The notes below the pieces were generated by a model. That model saw nothing but the letters and a program-made list of their open reading frames with translations. It did no database searches and had not been told where the DNA came from. Below are positions 54,788 to 62,947 of a stretch of 64,000 nt of DNA, one piece after another. The stretch spans positions 1 to 64,000 of the forward strand of contig NZ_JAGGJP010000015.1 in NCBI RefSeq assembly GCF_017872975.1, given 5' to 3'. This DNA is from Rubellimicrobium aerolatum. Lineage in GTDB: Bacteria > Pseudomonadota > Alphaproteobacteria > Rhodobacterales > Rhodobacteraceae. Positions within the stretch are counted from its first letter, which is position 1, and each line of letters opens with the position of its first letter. The translations under genes and the position numbers were made by a program.

Positions 54788-54859
54788 CGTAGGGCGGGGT
54801 TCACCCCGCCATGTTCCGGTGGCCGGGGGCGCTTGGCGGGCTGAAGCCCGCCCTACGGG
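54788..54859. repeat. REP-like element pair (BIME) between GH2 and GH51 genes
   Basis: CGTAGGGCGGGGTTCACCCC continues as a palindrome over 54788-54813. An opposed copy, GGCGGGCTGAAGCCCGCCCT, lies at about 54835-54856. The latter is the reverse complement of the element at 38354-38375. It sits 9 bases after the GH51 stop. Confidence 0.7.
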
Positions 54860-54868
54860 GTCCGGTCG

Positions 54869-56389
54869 TCAGGCGCCGCCCACCGCGACCCGCAGCATGG
54901 ACCAGGAATGGGGCGGCAGGGCGAGGTGGAGCGTGCCGTCCTCCAGCCCCGCGCCGGGGCCGGGGCGGGGAGCGATGCGGTCGGGGGCGTCGATGGCGTT
55001 GACGGCGCGCAGGTCCGGGTGGGTCATCACCTGATGGTCGATGACGCGCGCCGGGCCGAAGCCCTGGAGCGAGATCGCGGTGGACAACTGGTCGGTCGGG
55101 TGGCGGTTGACGGCGAAGAAGGTGACGGTGCGCGCGTCCTCGTCATGGACGCCCGCGATGTCGAGATAGGGCACGTCGTCGGCCACGTCGCAGTCGTAGG
55201 TCGGCACGCGCACCGCCAGTTGCAGCGCCGTGCCGCGCCCGTAGAGGGAGGCCAGCAGGAAGGGCCAGTAGGTCGTCTGCCGCCATGCCGGGCCGCCCGG
55301 TTCCGTCATGATGGGGGCGATGACGTTGACGATCTGGGCGATGCAGGCGATCCGCACCACGTCCGAGCGGCGGATGAAGGCGTTGAGCGTCAGGCCGACC
55401 TGAAGCACGTCCTCGAAGTTGTAGATGTCCTCCAGCAGGCGCGGCGCGTGGGGCCAGCCGTGCATCCCCTTGAGGATGGCCTGGTCCTGTTCGTGGCTGT
55501 GATACCAGACGTTCCATTCGTCGAAGCAGATGTGGACGTCGTGCTTGGAGCGCTTGTTCGCCTTCACGACGTTGATGACGGACTGGATGGTGCCGATGTA
55601 GCGGTCCAGCGTCTCGCTGAGCGCGAGGTATCCGGCCGTGTTCCGGGCCTTGTTCTGCGAATACATATGGAGCGAGAGGTAATCGACCGTCTCGTAGGTG
55701 TGTTCGAGCACCACGCGCTCCCATTCGGGGTAGGTGGGCATCTTGGGGTTGGAGGAGCCGCAGACGACGAGTTCGAGGCCCTTGTCGAAGGCGCGCAGGG
55801 CCTTGCCGACCTCGGAGGCGAGGCGGCCGTATTCGGTCGAGGTCTTCTGGCCGATCTGCCAGGGGCCGTCCATCTCGTTGCCCAGGCACCAGAGGCGGCA
55901 GTCCCAGGGCTCGGCCCGGCCGTTCCTGCGGCGCAGGTCGCCCCAATAGGCGCCGGTCGGGCCGTTGACGTATTCGACGAAGTTGCGCGCCTCGTCCAAG
56001 CCGCGCGAGCCGAGGTTGAGGGCGAGCATGGGCTTGGTGCCCACGAGGTCGCACCAGTCCATGAACTCGTGGATGCCGACCTGGTTGGATTCGGAGGTGT
56101 GCCAGGCGAGGTCGAGGCGGGTCGGGCGCTGGTCGCGCGGGCCGATGCCGTCCTCCCAGTTGTAGGCGGAGACGAAGTTGCCGCCGGGGTAGCGGACGTA
56201 CGGCATCCGCAGGGCGCGCACGAGGTCGGCCACGTCGCGGCGGAAGCCCTGCGCGTCGGCGGTGGGGTGGCCGGGCTCGTGGATGCCCGTGTAGATGGCG
56301 CGGCCGAGGTGTTCGAGGAACCCCGAATAGAGCCGGTCGTCGATGCGCGCGACCGCGTAGTCCCGATGGGCCGTGACCCTCGCTTCCAT
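54869..56389 (-). CDS. Alpha-L-arabinofuranosidase, GH51
   Basis: 506 residues, a typical length. It releases terminal arabinofuranose from arabinan or arabinoxylan oligomers. FLEHLGRAIYTGI near 24, YPGGNFVSAYNWEDGIGP near 65, acid/base Glu in WCLGNEMDGPW near 168 and nucleophile Glu in ICFDEWNVWYHS near 288. No signal peptide, so intracellular. Start at 56389 with GGAGGAGAG ahead. It has its own promoter carrying the GATACGTATC palindrome and lies behind the ArsR-like regulator gene. Confidence 0.95.
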   Translation of the reverse strand: MEARVTAHRDYAVARIDDRLYSGFLEHLGRAIYTGIHEPGHPTADAQGFRRDVADLVRALRMPYVRYPGGNFVSAYNWEDGIGPRDQRPTRLDLAWHTSESNQVGIHEFMDWCDLVGTKPMLALNLGSRGLDEARNFVEYVNGPTGAYWGDLRRRNGRAEPWDCRLWCLGNEMDGPWQIGQKTSTEYGRLASEVGKALRAFDKGLELVVCGSSNPKMPTYPEWERVVLEHTYETVDYLSLHMYSQNKARNTAGYLALSETLDRYIGTIQSVINVVKANKRSKHDVHICFDEWNVWYHSHEQDQAILKGMHGWPHAPRLLEDIYNFEDVLQVGLTLNAFIRRSDVVRIACIAQIVNVIAPIMTEPGGPAWRQTTYWPFLLASLYGRGTALQLAVRVPTYDCDVADDVPYLDIAGVHDEDARTVTFFAVNRHPTDQLSTAISLQGFGPARVIDHQVMTHPDLRAVNAIDAPDRIAPRPGPGAGLEDGTLHLALPPHSWSMLRVAVGGA

Positions 56390-56434
56390 TGTCTCTCCTC
56401 CCGCCGGCCTGGGGCCGTTCATATCCGTTTGGTC

Positions 56435-56467
56435 GATACGTATCAGGTTCGTCCCCGGTCGCGTCAA
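56435..56467 (-). promoter_or_regulatory. Arabinofuranosidase promoter with GATACGTATC operator candidate
   Basis: On the minus strand TTGACG (-35, 56467-56462) is followed after 17 bases by GATACG (56444-56439), which overlaps the perfect palindrome GATACGTATC (56435-56444). A palindrome on the -10 is a classic repressor position. A near copy, GATACATATC, lies in the regulator/ABC promoter region at 57474-57483. Confidence 0.55.
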
Positions 56468-56480
56468 GCGCGAATCGGGG

Positions 56481-57407
56481 TCAGCCGGCGCGGAGGAGGC
56501 GCAGGACGATGTCCTGGTCGTAGTTGCCGAAGCCCCGCCCGAAGATGTTGACGCCGCCGGGGTGGCGAGCGTCCTCGCGCACGGCGATGGTCAGGCGGAT
56601 GGAGCGGTGGTCGGCGAGGCGGAGGTCGGCGACCGTGGTGGCCGAGGCGCGCATCCCGTCCACGAAGGAGCCGTCGGGCGTGACGCGGAAGGTCTTGAGA
56701 AGGCCATACTGGCTGCCCTTGAGCTTCCACCATTCGGGGGTGTGGACGCCCCGCCGGTCGCCGAAGTCGGCGGGCGAGGTCCAGGTGGCGACATCCACGC
56801 CGTTGACCGACACGGTGATGTCGGAGGGCCAGTCGGCGGCGGTGCCGGGGACCTCGGAGGAGAGCTCCATGGAGATTTCGAGGCCCGCCACCTCGTCGCC
56901 GCGCAGCTTGGCGTTGTTGGGGAACTGGTATTCGACGTAGCCGCGCGTGAACCAGATCAGGCCCGCGCCCATGCGGCCGGGGTCGAGGAAGCTGTCGGGC
57001 ACGTCGAGAAGGCCCACGATGCCGTCGCGGGTGCACAGGCCGCAGGGGGCGCTGACCTCGCAGCGGGTGTAGAGGCCGAGGGGCATCGCCGTCTCGATCA
57101 CGCGGTCGTCGAGGGCGGGGGCGGCGTCCTTGAAGGTGACGAGCACCTCGTCGAAGAGGCTGCGGCAGAGCTTCTGGCTGCCCTTGCGGGCGCGCTGCGA
57201 TTCGGTGCGGATGAGGCCCGCCTCCTCCAGCACCTGCACGTTGGTCGAGACGCTGGACTGCGGGAGATCCAGCGCGGCGGCGATGTCGTTGACGTTGAGG
57301 GGGCCGCGCCGCAGGAGCTTGAGCACGCGGACGCGCACCGGCGAGGCGAGCGCCCGCAGGACCGCGCCGCCCTCCTCCGGGTCCACGAGCAGGACCTCGT
57401 GGCTCAT
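56481..57407 (-). CDS. ArsR-like transcriptional regulator with large C-terminal domain
   Basis: 308 residues. A winged HTH covers about 12-85 (LRALASPVRVRVLKLLRRGPLNVNDIAAALDLPQSSVSTNVQ in parts), clearly ArsR-type. No metal-binding Cys pair of classical ArsR is seen there. The C-terminal 200 residues are beta-rich (WFTRGYVEYQFPNNAKLRGDE-like, DITVSVNGVDVATWTSP) and contain CEVSAPCGLC near 132. They may bind an oligosaccharide or its product. The gene lies between the GH51 gene and the divergent ABC operon, and is the likely repressor through GATACRTATC. Start ATG 57407. Confidence 0.82.
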   Translation of the reverse strand: MSHEVLLVDPEEGGAVLRALASPVRVRVLKLLRRGPLNVNDIAAALDLPQSSVSTNVQVLEEAGLIRTESQRARKGSQKLCRSLFDEVLVTFKDAAPALDDRVIETAMPLGLYTRCEVSAPCGLCTRDGIVGLLDVPDSFLDPGRMGAGLIWFTRGYVEYQFPNNAKLRGDEVAGLEISMELSSEVPGTAADWPSDITVSVNGVDVATWTSPADFGDRRGVHTPEWWKLKGSQYGLLKTFRVTPDGSFVDGMRASATTVADLRLADHRSIRLTIAVREDARHPGGVNIFGRGFGNYDQDIVLRLLRAG

Positions 57408-57473
57408 GCCTGTTCCCCCCGGCGCACCCGTGCCCCCCGACCTGCTCCCTGCCCCGTGTCTATCAAGGATGAT

Positions 57474-57522
57474 GATACATATCCAGCAGGCAGTTGACAG
57501 AAGGGCGGGGCTGTCCCTACCC
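57474..57522 (+). promoter_or_regulatory. Divergent promoter with GATACATATC and TTGACA
   Basis: GATACATATC (57474-57483) is a one-base variant of the palindrome at 56435. Eleven bases on, a consensus -35 TTGACA (57494-57499) is followed after 17 bases by CTACCC or TACCCT as a weak -10, facing the ABC operon. On the other strand TATCAT (57479-57474) would serve as a good -10 for the regulator gene and overlaps the motif. Autoregulation is inferred. Confidence 0.5.
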
Positions 57523-57680
57523 TTCGGACATCCGGTTGCGGCGCGGCGCGGCGCGGGGGCGAGGAGGCCCCTTGGCGCCATGGGACGCGCGGCACGGGGA
57601 CAGGGCCGCCCCTTTTCGCGCCAGGGGGCGGGTCAGGCCGGATCGGCGCGAGGGGCCGGGAGAGCCCGAGGGAGGATGGA

Positions 57681-58955
57681 ATGAAGAGAGCCTTTTGGGC
57701 GGCGCTTCTGTCGTCGGCGTTCAGTGTCAGCGCCGCGCAGGCGCAGGAGGTCGTCCAGTGGTGGGACTTCCTGAGCGGCGGCGACGGCGCGCGGATGAAG
57801 CAGCTCATCGACCAGTTCAACACGGAGCACGAGGGCGAGATCCAGATCGAGGCGACGACGCTCGAATGGGGGACGCCGTTCTACACCAAGGTCCAGACCT
57901 CGGCCGCCGTGGGCGAGGGGCCGGACGTGATGACCTATCACCTGTCGCGCCTGCCGCTGGGCGTGGAGACGGGGACGCTGTCGCCGCTGACCGAGGCGGA
58001 CATGACGGCGGCGGGCCTCGCGCCCACGGACTTCCAGCAGGCCAACGTGGACGCGGCGACGGTGGACGGGCAGATGTATGCCGTGCCGTTCGATATCCAT
58101 TCGGTCGTCCTTTACTACAACAAGGAGCGGCTGGAGGCGGCGGGTCTTCTGGACGCGAACGGGCTGCCCATGGGGCTGGACGGGGCCGAGGAGTTCAAGG
58201 CGGCCCTGGACAAGCTGAAGGAGGGCGGGCTCGACCAGCCCTTGTCGATCCATGACTCCACGGGCGATTCGACCTGGCGGATCTTCTATTCGCTGCTGAA
58301 CCAGCAGGGCGGGCAGTTCCTCGACGAGAACGGCGAGTTCCTGTCGGGCGACAACCTCGACAAGGCGGTGGCGGCGACGGACCTGATGGCGTCCTGGGTG
58401 TCGGAGGGCTACGCGCCGCCCAACATCGAATACGCGGCCTCCATCGCGCGCTTCACCGGCGGCGAGGCGGCGCTGCACATCAACGGGGTGTGGGAGGTGC
58501 CGACGATGACGGACCTCCACGCCAAGGGCGAGCTGTTCGAGTGGGGGGCGGTGCAGCTCCCGGTGTTCTTCGACCAGCCGGCGACCTGGGCGGACAGCCA
58601 CGCCTTCGCGATCCCCAACAACCAGGGGAACGAGATGACGCCCGAGCGGCGGGCGGCGGTCATGCAGGTGATCGGCTGGATGGCGAAGAATTCGACGTTC
58701 TGGGGGACGGCGGGGCACCTGCCCGCCTACAACCCGGCGCGCGACACCGACGAGTTCCGGGCCATGCAGCCGAACGCCACCTATTCGTCGCTGGCCGAGA
58801 CGGCGGCGTTCGACCCGCGCTCGCCCCTCGCCGGGGTGGGGTCGCCCGTCTACGACGCGGCGGGCAACTTCCTGATGCCGGCCGTGAACGGCGAGCTGAC
58901 CGGCCAGGAGGCCATGGAAGGGATGCGCGACGACCTGCAGGGGCAGGCCTACTGA
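57681..58955 (+). CDS. Sugar ABC transporter substrate-binding protein (arabino-oligosaccharide candidate)
   Basis: 424 residues. Signal peptide to about residue 21 (SVSAAQAQ). The mature protein begins EVVQWWDFLSGGDGARMKQL, the usual family-1 binding-protein opening, with VMTYHLSRLP near 90, GVWEVPTM near 272 and ADSHAFAIPNN near 305. A GGGAGGATGGA-type ribosome site precedes 57681. The ligand is inferred from the linked GH51, GH2 and regulator genes to be an arabinose- or galactose-containing oligomer. Confidence 0.9.
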   Translation: MKRAFWAALLSSAFSVSAAQAQEVVQWWDFLSGGDGARMKQLIDQFNTEHEGEIQIEATTLEWGTPFYTKVQTSAAVGEGPDVMTYHLSRLPLGVETGTLSPLTEADMTAAGLAPTDFQQANVDAATVDGQMYAVPFDIHSVVLYYNKERLEAAGLLDANGLPMGLDGAEEFKAALDKLKEGGLDQPLSIHDSTGDSTWRIFYSLLNQQGGQFLDENGEFLSGDNLDKAVAATDLMASWVSEGYAPPNIEYAASIARFTGGEAALHINGVWEVPTMTDLHAKGELFEWGAVQLPVFFDQPATWADSHAFAIPNNQGNEMTPERRAAVMQVIGWMAKNSTFWGTAGHLPAYNPARDTDEFRAMQPNATYSSLAETAAFDPRSPLAGVGSPVYDAAGNFLMPAVNGELTGQEAMEGMRDDLQGQAY

Positions 58956-58962
58956 TCCTGTC

Positions 58963-58988
58963 GGGGGCCGGCGGCGGTGCCGGCCCCC
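58963..58988 (+). terminator. Intra-operon 10-bp hairpin after the sugar-binding-protein gene
   Basis: GGGGGCCGGC (58963-58972) and GCCGGCCCCC (58979-58988) pair perfectly around GGCGGT, 7 bases past the binding-protein stop and before the permease. It matches the arrangement at 43304 in the polyol operon. Confidence 0.6.
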
Positions 58989-59014
58989 TCCCCCTCCGCC
59001 GTGAGGATCGCCCG

Positions 59015-59893
59015 ATGACGCGGACCCGACGCCCCGAAGCCCTGATCGCGCTGGCGCTGCTGGCGCCGTTCCTGCTGACCTATGCCGTGCTGTTCGTCTG
59101 GCCCACGGCGCAGCTCGTGGCCCTCACCTTCACCAAGGCGCCGCTGATCGGGGCGGGGGACTGGGTGGGGTTCGGGAACTACGAGAGATTGTGGAAGGAC
59201 CGGCTGTTCTGGACGGCGACCTGGAACACGCTGTATTTCGTGCTGCTCACGGTCATTCCCTCGACGCTGCTGGGCCTCGCCATCGCTCTCGGGGTGAACC
59301 GGCTGAAGGGCTGGGCGCAGAGCCTTATGCTCGCGGCGTTCTTCCTGCCCTACATCCTGCCCGTGTCGGTGGTCTACCGGATCTGGAGCTGGCTGCTGGA
59401 CGGGGAGTTCGGGCTGCTTCAGGTGCCCATCGCGGCGCTGATGGGCGAGAACGTGCCGGTGTTCCGGGTGATCCCGCTGTTCATCCCGACCGTGGCGCTG
59501 GTGACGGTCTGGTGGCTGGTGGGGTTCAACGTCCTGCTGTTCATCGCCGGGCTGCGCAACATCTCGGCGGAGATCTACGAGGCGGCGGCGCTGGACGGGG
59601 CGACGCGGGGGCAGATGTTCCGGCGGATCACCTGGCCGCTGATCTGGCCGATCACGGTGCTGGTGGCGACGATCCAGCTCATCCTGCAACTGAAGATCTT
59701 CGACCAGATCTACCTGTTCGCCCAAGGGGGGCGGACGGACGCCACGCTGTCGATGGTGGGGCTGATCTACCGATCCGCCTTTCAGAAGAACCAGGGCGGC
59801 TATGGGGCGACGGTGGCGCTGGTGCTGTTCCTGCTGATCGTCGCCGTGTCGGTGCTCCAGTATCAACTCCTGCGCGCGAGGGGGCAGCGATGA
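59015..59893 (+). CDS. Sugar ABC transporter permease 1
   Basis: 292 residues with six membrane segments. The EAA loop is EIYEAAALDGATRGQMFRRITWP near 188-210. A GAGGAT ribosome site precedes ATG 59015. The stop overlaps the next start (ATGA 59890-59893). Confidence 0.93.
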   Translation: MTRTRRPEALIALALLAPFLLTYAVLFVWPTAQLVALTFTKAPLIGAGDWVGFGNYERLWKDRLFWTATWNTLYFVLLTVIPSTLLGLAIALGVNRLKGWAQSLMLAAFFLPYILPVSVVYRIWSWLLDGEFGLLQVPIAALMGENVPVFRVIPLFIPTVALVTVWWLVGFNVLLFIAGLRNISAEIYEAAALDGATRGQMFRRITWPLIWPITVLVATIQLILQLKIFDQIYLFAQGGRTDATLSMVGLIYRSAFQKNQGGYGATVALVLFLLIVAVSVLQYQLLRARGQR

Positions 59894-60756
59894 CCGCGAT
59901 ACCCATGGAGGCGGCCCGCGTGACGCGCCTGCGCCGCCTGAACGTCGCCGGGGGCGCGCTGACGGCGCTGATCGTGCTGGCGGCGGTGGCCTGGGCCTTC
60001 CCGCTGTATTGGGGGATCGTCACCTCGCTGAAGGTCGAGCAGGACGTGGTGCGCCCCGGCGTCCACCTGATCCCCGAGAGATGGACGCTCGACGCCTATA
60101 CCTACGTGCTGTTCAACAGCCAGATCGGCCGGTGGTACGTCAATTCGGTGGTCACGGCGGGGGCGGTCACGGTGCTGGTCGTCGCCATGAGCGCGGCGGC
60201 GGGCTATGCGCTGTCGCAGCTCCGCTTTCCGGGGAAGCGGCTGCTGTGGTGGCTGATCCTCGCGTCGTTCATGGTGCCGATCCCGGCGCTGCTGGTGAAC
60301 CACTTCGTGCTGATGGCGCAGTTCGGGCTGCTCAACTCCTGGGCGGGGGTGGTGCTGCCGCAGCTCATCGCGCCGGTCACGGTCATCATCTACAAGCAGT
60401 TCTTCGACAGCGTGCCGCGCGACTTTCGCGAGGCGGCGGTCATGGACGGCGCGACCGAGCTGCAACTTCTGTTCCGGCTGTATCTGCCGATGAACTGGGG
60501 GATCACGACGGCGCTGGCGATCATCACCTTCATCGGGGCCTGGAACACCTTTTTGTGGCCGTTCCTCGCGGTGACCAGCGAGGACATGATGAACATCAGC
60601 GTCGGCATCACCCAGGTCAACGACGCCTTCGGCGTCCGCTACGCGCGCCTCATGGCGGCGGCCCTTCTGGCCGCGCTGCCGGTGGCTCTCGTCTACCTCG
60701 TGTTCCAGCGGCGGGTGACGCAGGCGATCATGCTCACCGCCGGCATCAAGGGATAA
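59890..60756 (+). CDS. Sugar ABC transporter permease 2
   Basis: 288 residues with six membrane segments (first near 22-42). The EAA loop is DFREAAVMDGATELQLLFRLYLP near 177-199, and the C-terminus is LTAGIKG. It starts in the 4-base overlap with permease 1 and is followed after 7 bases by the ATPase. Confidence 0.93.
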   Translation: MTAIPMEAARVTRLRRLNVAGGALTALIVLAAVAWAFPLYWGIVTSLKVEQDVVRPGVHLIPERWTLDAYTYVLFNSQIGRWYVNSVVTAGAVTVLVVAMSAAAGYALSQLRFPGKRLLWWLILASFMVPIPALLVNHFVLMAQFGLLNSWAGVVLPQLIAPVTVIIYKQFFDSVPRDFREAAVMDGATELQLLFRLYLPMNWGITTALAIITFIGAWNTFLWPFLAVTSEDMMNISVGITQVNDAFGVRYARLMAAALLAALPVALVYLVFQRRVTQAIMLTAGIKG

Positions 60757-60763
60757 GCTGTCC

Positions 60764-61846
60764 ATGTCCTCCGTCGAGCTTCGCGGCATCACCAAGCGCT
60801 TCGGCGCGGTCGAGGTCATCAAGGGGTTGGACCTGTCGATCAACGATGGGTCGTTCACGGCGCTGCTGGGGCCGTCGGGCTGCGGCAAGTCCACGCTGCT
60901 GCGGATCGTGGCGGGGCTGGAGCAGGCGAGCGGCGGGCAGGTCGTCATCGGCGGGCGGGACGTGACGGGGGCCGCGCCGGCCGAGCGGGGGGTGGCGATG
61001 GTGTTCCAGAGCTACGCGCTTTATCCGCACCTGACGGTGGAGCAGAACATCTGCTTCAGCCTGTCGCTGGCCCGCGCGCCCAAGGCCGAGCAGAAGGCCC
61101 AGGCGGCGCGGGTGGCGAGGATGCTGCAACTGGAGCCGCTGATGGGCCGCCGGCCGGCCGAGCTGTCGGGCGGGCAGCGGCAGCGGGTCGCCATCGGACG
61201 GGCGCTGGTGCGCGACCCGGAGGTGTTCCTGTTCGACGAGCCCCTGTCGAACCTCGACGCGCTGCTGCGGGTGCAGATGCGGCTGGAGCTGGCGAAGCTG
61301 CACCAGGAGCTGGGGACGACGATGATCTACGTCACCCACGACCAGGTGGAGGCGATGACGCTGGCCGACCGCATCGTGGTGCTGGACCGGGGGCGGATCG
61401 CGCAGGTGGGCTCGCCGCTCGACCTCTACAACGCGCCGGCGAACCGCTTCGTCGCGGGGTTCATCGGCAGTCCGGGGATGAACTTCCTGCCCGCGCGGGT
61501 GACGCGCGAGGGGGCCGGGCTGGTGGCCGAGCTGCCGGGCGGCGGGCGGCTGGCGCTGCCGATGCGGGCGCTGCGGGGCGCGGGGGGGACCAGCGAGGTC
61601 GGCATCCGGCCCGAGCACCTGCGGCTGGCCGATCCGGGGACGGGGGACCTCGACGGGCGGGTGTCGGTGGTCGAGAACCTCGGGAACACGGCCTACGTCC
61701 ATGTCGAGACGCCGGCGGGGCCGCTGGTGGTGGAGGCGGACCCCGGCCTGCGGGCCGATCCGGGGATGGCCGTGGGGGTGCGGGTCGATGTGGGCCGCGC
61801 CCACGTCTTCGATGCGGACGGGGTGGCCTGGCCGCTGGCGGCGTGA
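60764..61846 (+). CDS. Sugar ABC transporter ATP-binding protein
   Basis: 360 residues. Walker A GPSGCGKST near 37, Q-loop QSYALYPHL near 81, signature LSGGQRQRVAIGRA near 134, Walker B VFLFDEP near 154 and THDQ near 190. The C-terminal domain has VGIRPEHLRLAD. A nested hairpin starts 11 bases after the stop. Confidence 0.94.
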   Translation: MSSVELRGITKRFGAVEVIKGLDLSINDGSFTALLGPSGCGKSTLLRIVAGLEQASGGQVVIGGRDVTGAAPAERGVAMVFQSYALYPHLTVEQNICFSLSLARAPKAEQKAQAARVARMLQLEPLMGRRPAELSGGQRQRVAIGRALVRDPEVFLFDEPLSNLDALLRVQMRLELAKLHQELGTTMIYVTHDQVEAMTLADRIVVLDRGRIAQVGSPLDLYNAPANRFVAGFIGSPGMNFLPARVTREGAGLVAELPGGGRLALPMRALRGAGGTSEVGIRPEHLRLADPGTGDLDGRVSVVENLGNTAYVHVETPAGPLVVEADPGLRADPGMAVGVRVDVGRAHVFDADGVAWPLAA

Positions 61847-61856
61847 GGAGAAAAAG

Positions 61857-61886
61857 GGGCGGCCCCGGCGAGGCCGGAAGCCGCCC
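61857..61886 (+). terminator. Nested hairpin ending the sugar ABC operon
   Basis: GGGCGGC (61857-61863) pairs with GCCGCCC (61880-61886). Inside, CCGGC (61865-61869) pairs with GCCGG (61873-61877). It lies 11 bases past the ATPase stop, a strong terminator candidate without a T-run. Confidence 0.55.
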
Positions 61887-62202
61887 GCGTCGGCAGCAGC
61901 GTCCCAAGGGAGGAGAAAAGGGCCGCCGTTCCGATCCAGTCTGCGGCCGAGCCGGGAGGAGGTGGCCCGCCGCGTTGCCTCTTCGATCTACGGACCCCAT
62001 GCGGCGCGAAAAGGGCGACGCTGAGGAACCTGCGGGCTTTTGCGCGACGCTGGCGGGTTTCGCGCGGAACGGTGCGGAAAGAAGGCGGGATGCCCAAGGA
62101 TTGGGCGGGGCGTGCCTGGAACGGGTCGGGCGGGCGACGCGCGAGGTCGCCCGGCGCGGCGCGCGGGGCGGCCGCGACGGGATGGTTCCCGGAAAGGTGG
62201 GC
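61887..62202. other. Intergenic region, no gene seen
   Basis: About 316 bases between the ABC terminator and the minus-strand gene at 62203. The only structure I see is an 8-bp stem, CGGGCGAC (62131-62138) with GTCGCCCG (62146-62153), close to the 3' end of that minus-strand gene and possibly its terminator. Confidence 0.4.
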
Positions 62203-62553
62203 CTAGCTGCGGCCGCTGTCCGCGGCGGCGTCGTCGGCCAGGATCGCCACGCGCTCGCACACCGAGCCGTCGGCGCCGCCACCCTCGCCGAGGAGGAGGG
62301 CGCGGACGGCGCAGCCCTGCCGCTCCAGCATGGCCTGGTTGCGGGCGAAGCTGTCGGCGGCGCTGGCGCGGCTGTAGGCCTCGCCGCCGATGGCGAGGCC
62401 GCCGACGAGGGCGGCGACGGCGACGCCCACCATCATCAGGGGGCGGACGCCGCCATCGACCTGTGGCGCCTCGGGCATGTCGAGGGGGGCTTGGGGGATG
62501 TCCCGCGCGAGGCGGGAGGCGGGACGGGGATCGCTTACGCTGGTCGGCATCAT
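62203..62553 (-). CDS. Hypothetical single-pass membrane protein
   Basis: 116 residues. A polar Pro/Asp-rich N-terminus (about 1-37) is followed by one strong membrane segment near 38-57 (LMMVGVAVAALVGGLAIGG). The C-terminal 60 residues have two cysteines (ERQGCAVRALL and GSVCERVAILADDAA) that could form a periplasmic disulphide. Starts at 62553 and 62550 are both ATG. I do not recognise the family. Confidence 0.55.
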   Translation of the reverse strand: MMPTSVSDPRPASRLARDIPQAPLDMPEAPQVDGGVRPLMMVGVAVAALVGGLAIGGEAYSRASAADSFARNQAMLERQGCAVRALLLGEGGGADGSVCERVAILADDAAADSGRS

Positions 62554-62947
62554 GGGAGCATCTCGGTCTGGTGTTCGGCCTAGCGTTCATCTCGGGCCCG
62601 GGGTGCCACGAAGACGCGCTTCCGATCATGCCGCCCCGGACCATCGGCAGCACATCGAGGACGGCGGGTCGCGCCGTCCACGGGCAGGCTGCACATGGGG
62701 GAGCCCGCGGCGATCTTCAAGCCGTAACTTGGGCCGAATCGCCACAAAATCCTCTGATTCCGAGCATAGTCCTGCCGAGCCGGAGGGAAACCGCCCAACA
62801 AAGCGACGTTGCGTGAAGCGGCGGGGGGTGGCGGGGCCCGTGGAGGGAGGAACCCGCACCCCGCCTGGCGGTTGCGGACCGGACGGCCCGCGTCGCGCGG
62901 GCGGGGGCGGGACGGGGCCGATCCGGGCTGGCACCGACGGGGGTGGC
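62554..62947. other. Divergent intergenic region
   Basis: About 394 bases without a gene I can support, between two divergent genes. The part from 62720 to 62815 is A/T-richer than its surroundings and probably holds promoters. GGAAAC (62786-62791) and CGTT (62807-62810), 15 bases apart, loosely resemble an extracytoplasmic/general-stress sigma promoter, but the spacing is not standard. Confidence 0.35.

Noticed and set aside
48730-54804. 2024-residue minus-strand open frame across the KaiC-like, kinase and GH2 genes
   Set aside because: It runs out of frame through GH2 and antisense to two well-supported genes, and its composition is random Pro/Arg/Gly/His.
62786-62810. EcfG-like stress promoter GGAAAC-N15-CGTT
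   Set aside because: The spacing and the -35 differ from the usual GGAAC-N16/17-CGTT, and a single loose match is not enough.
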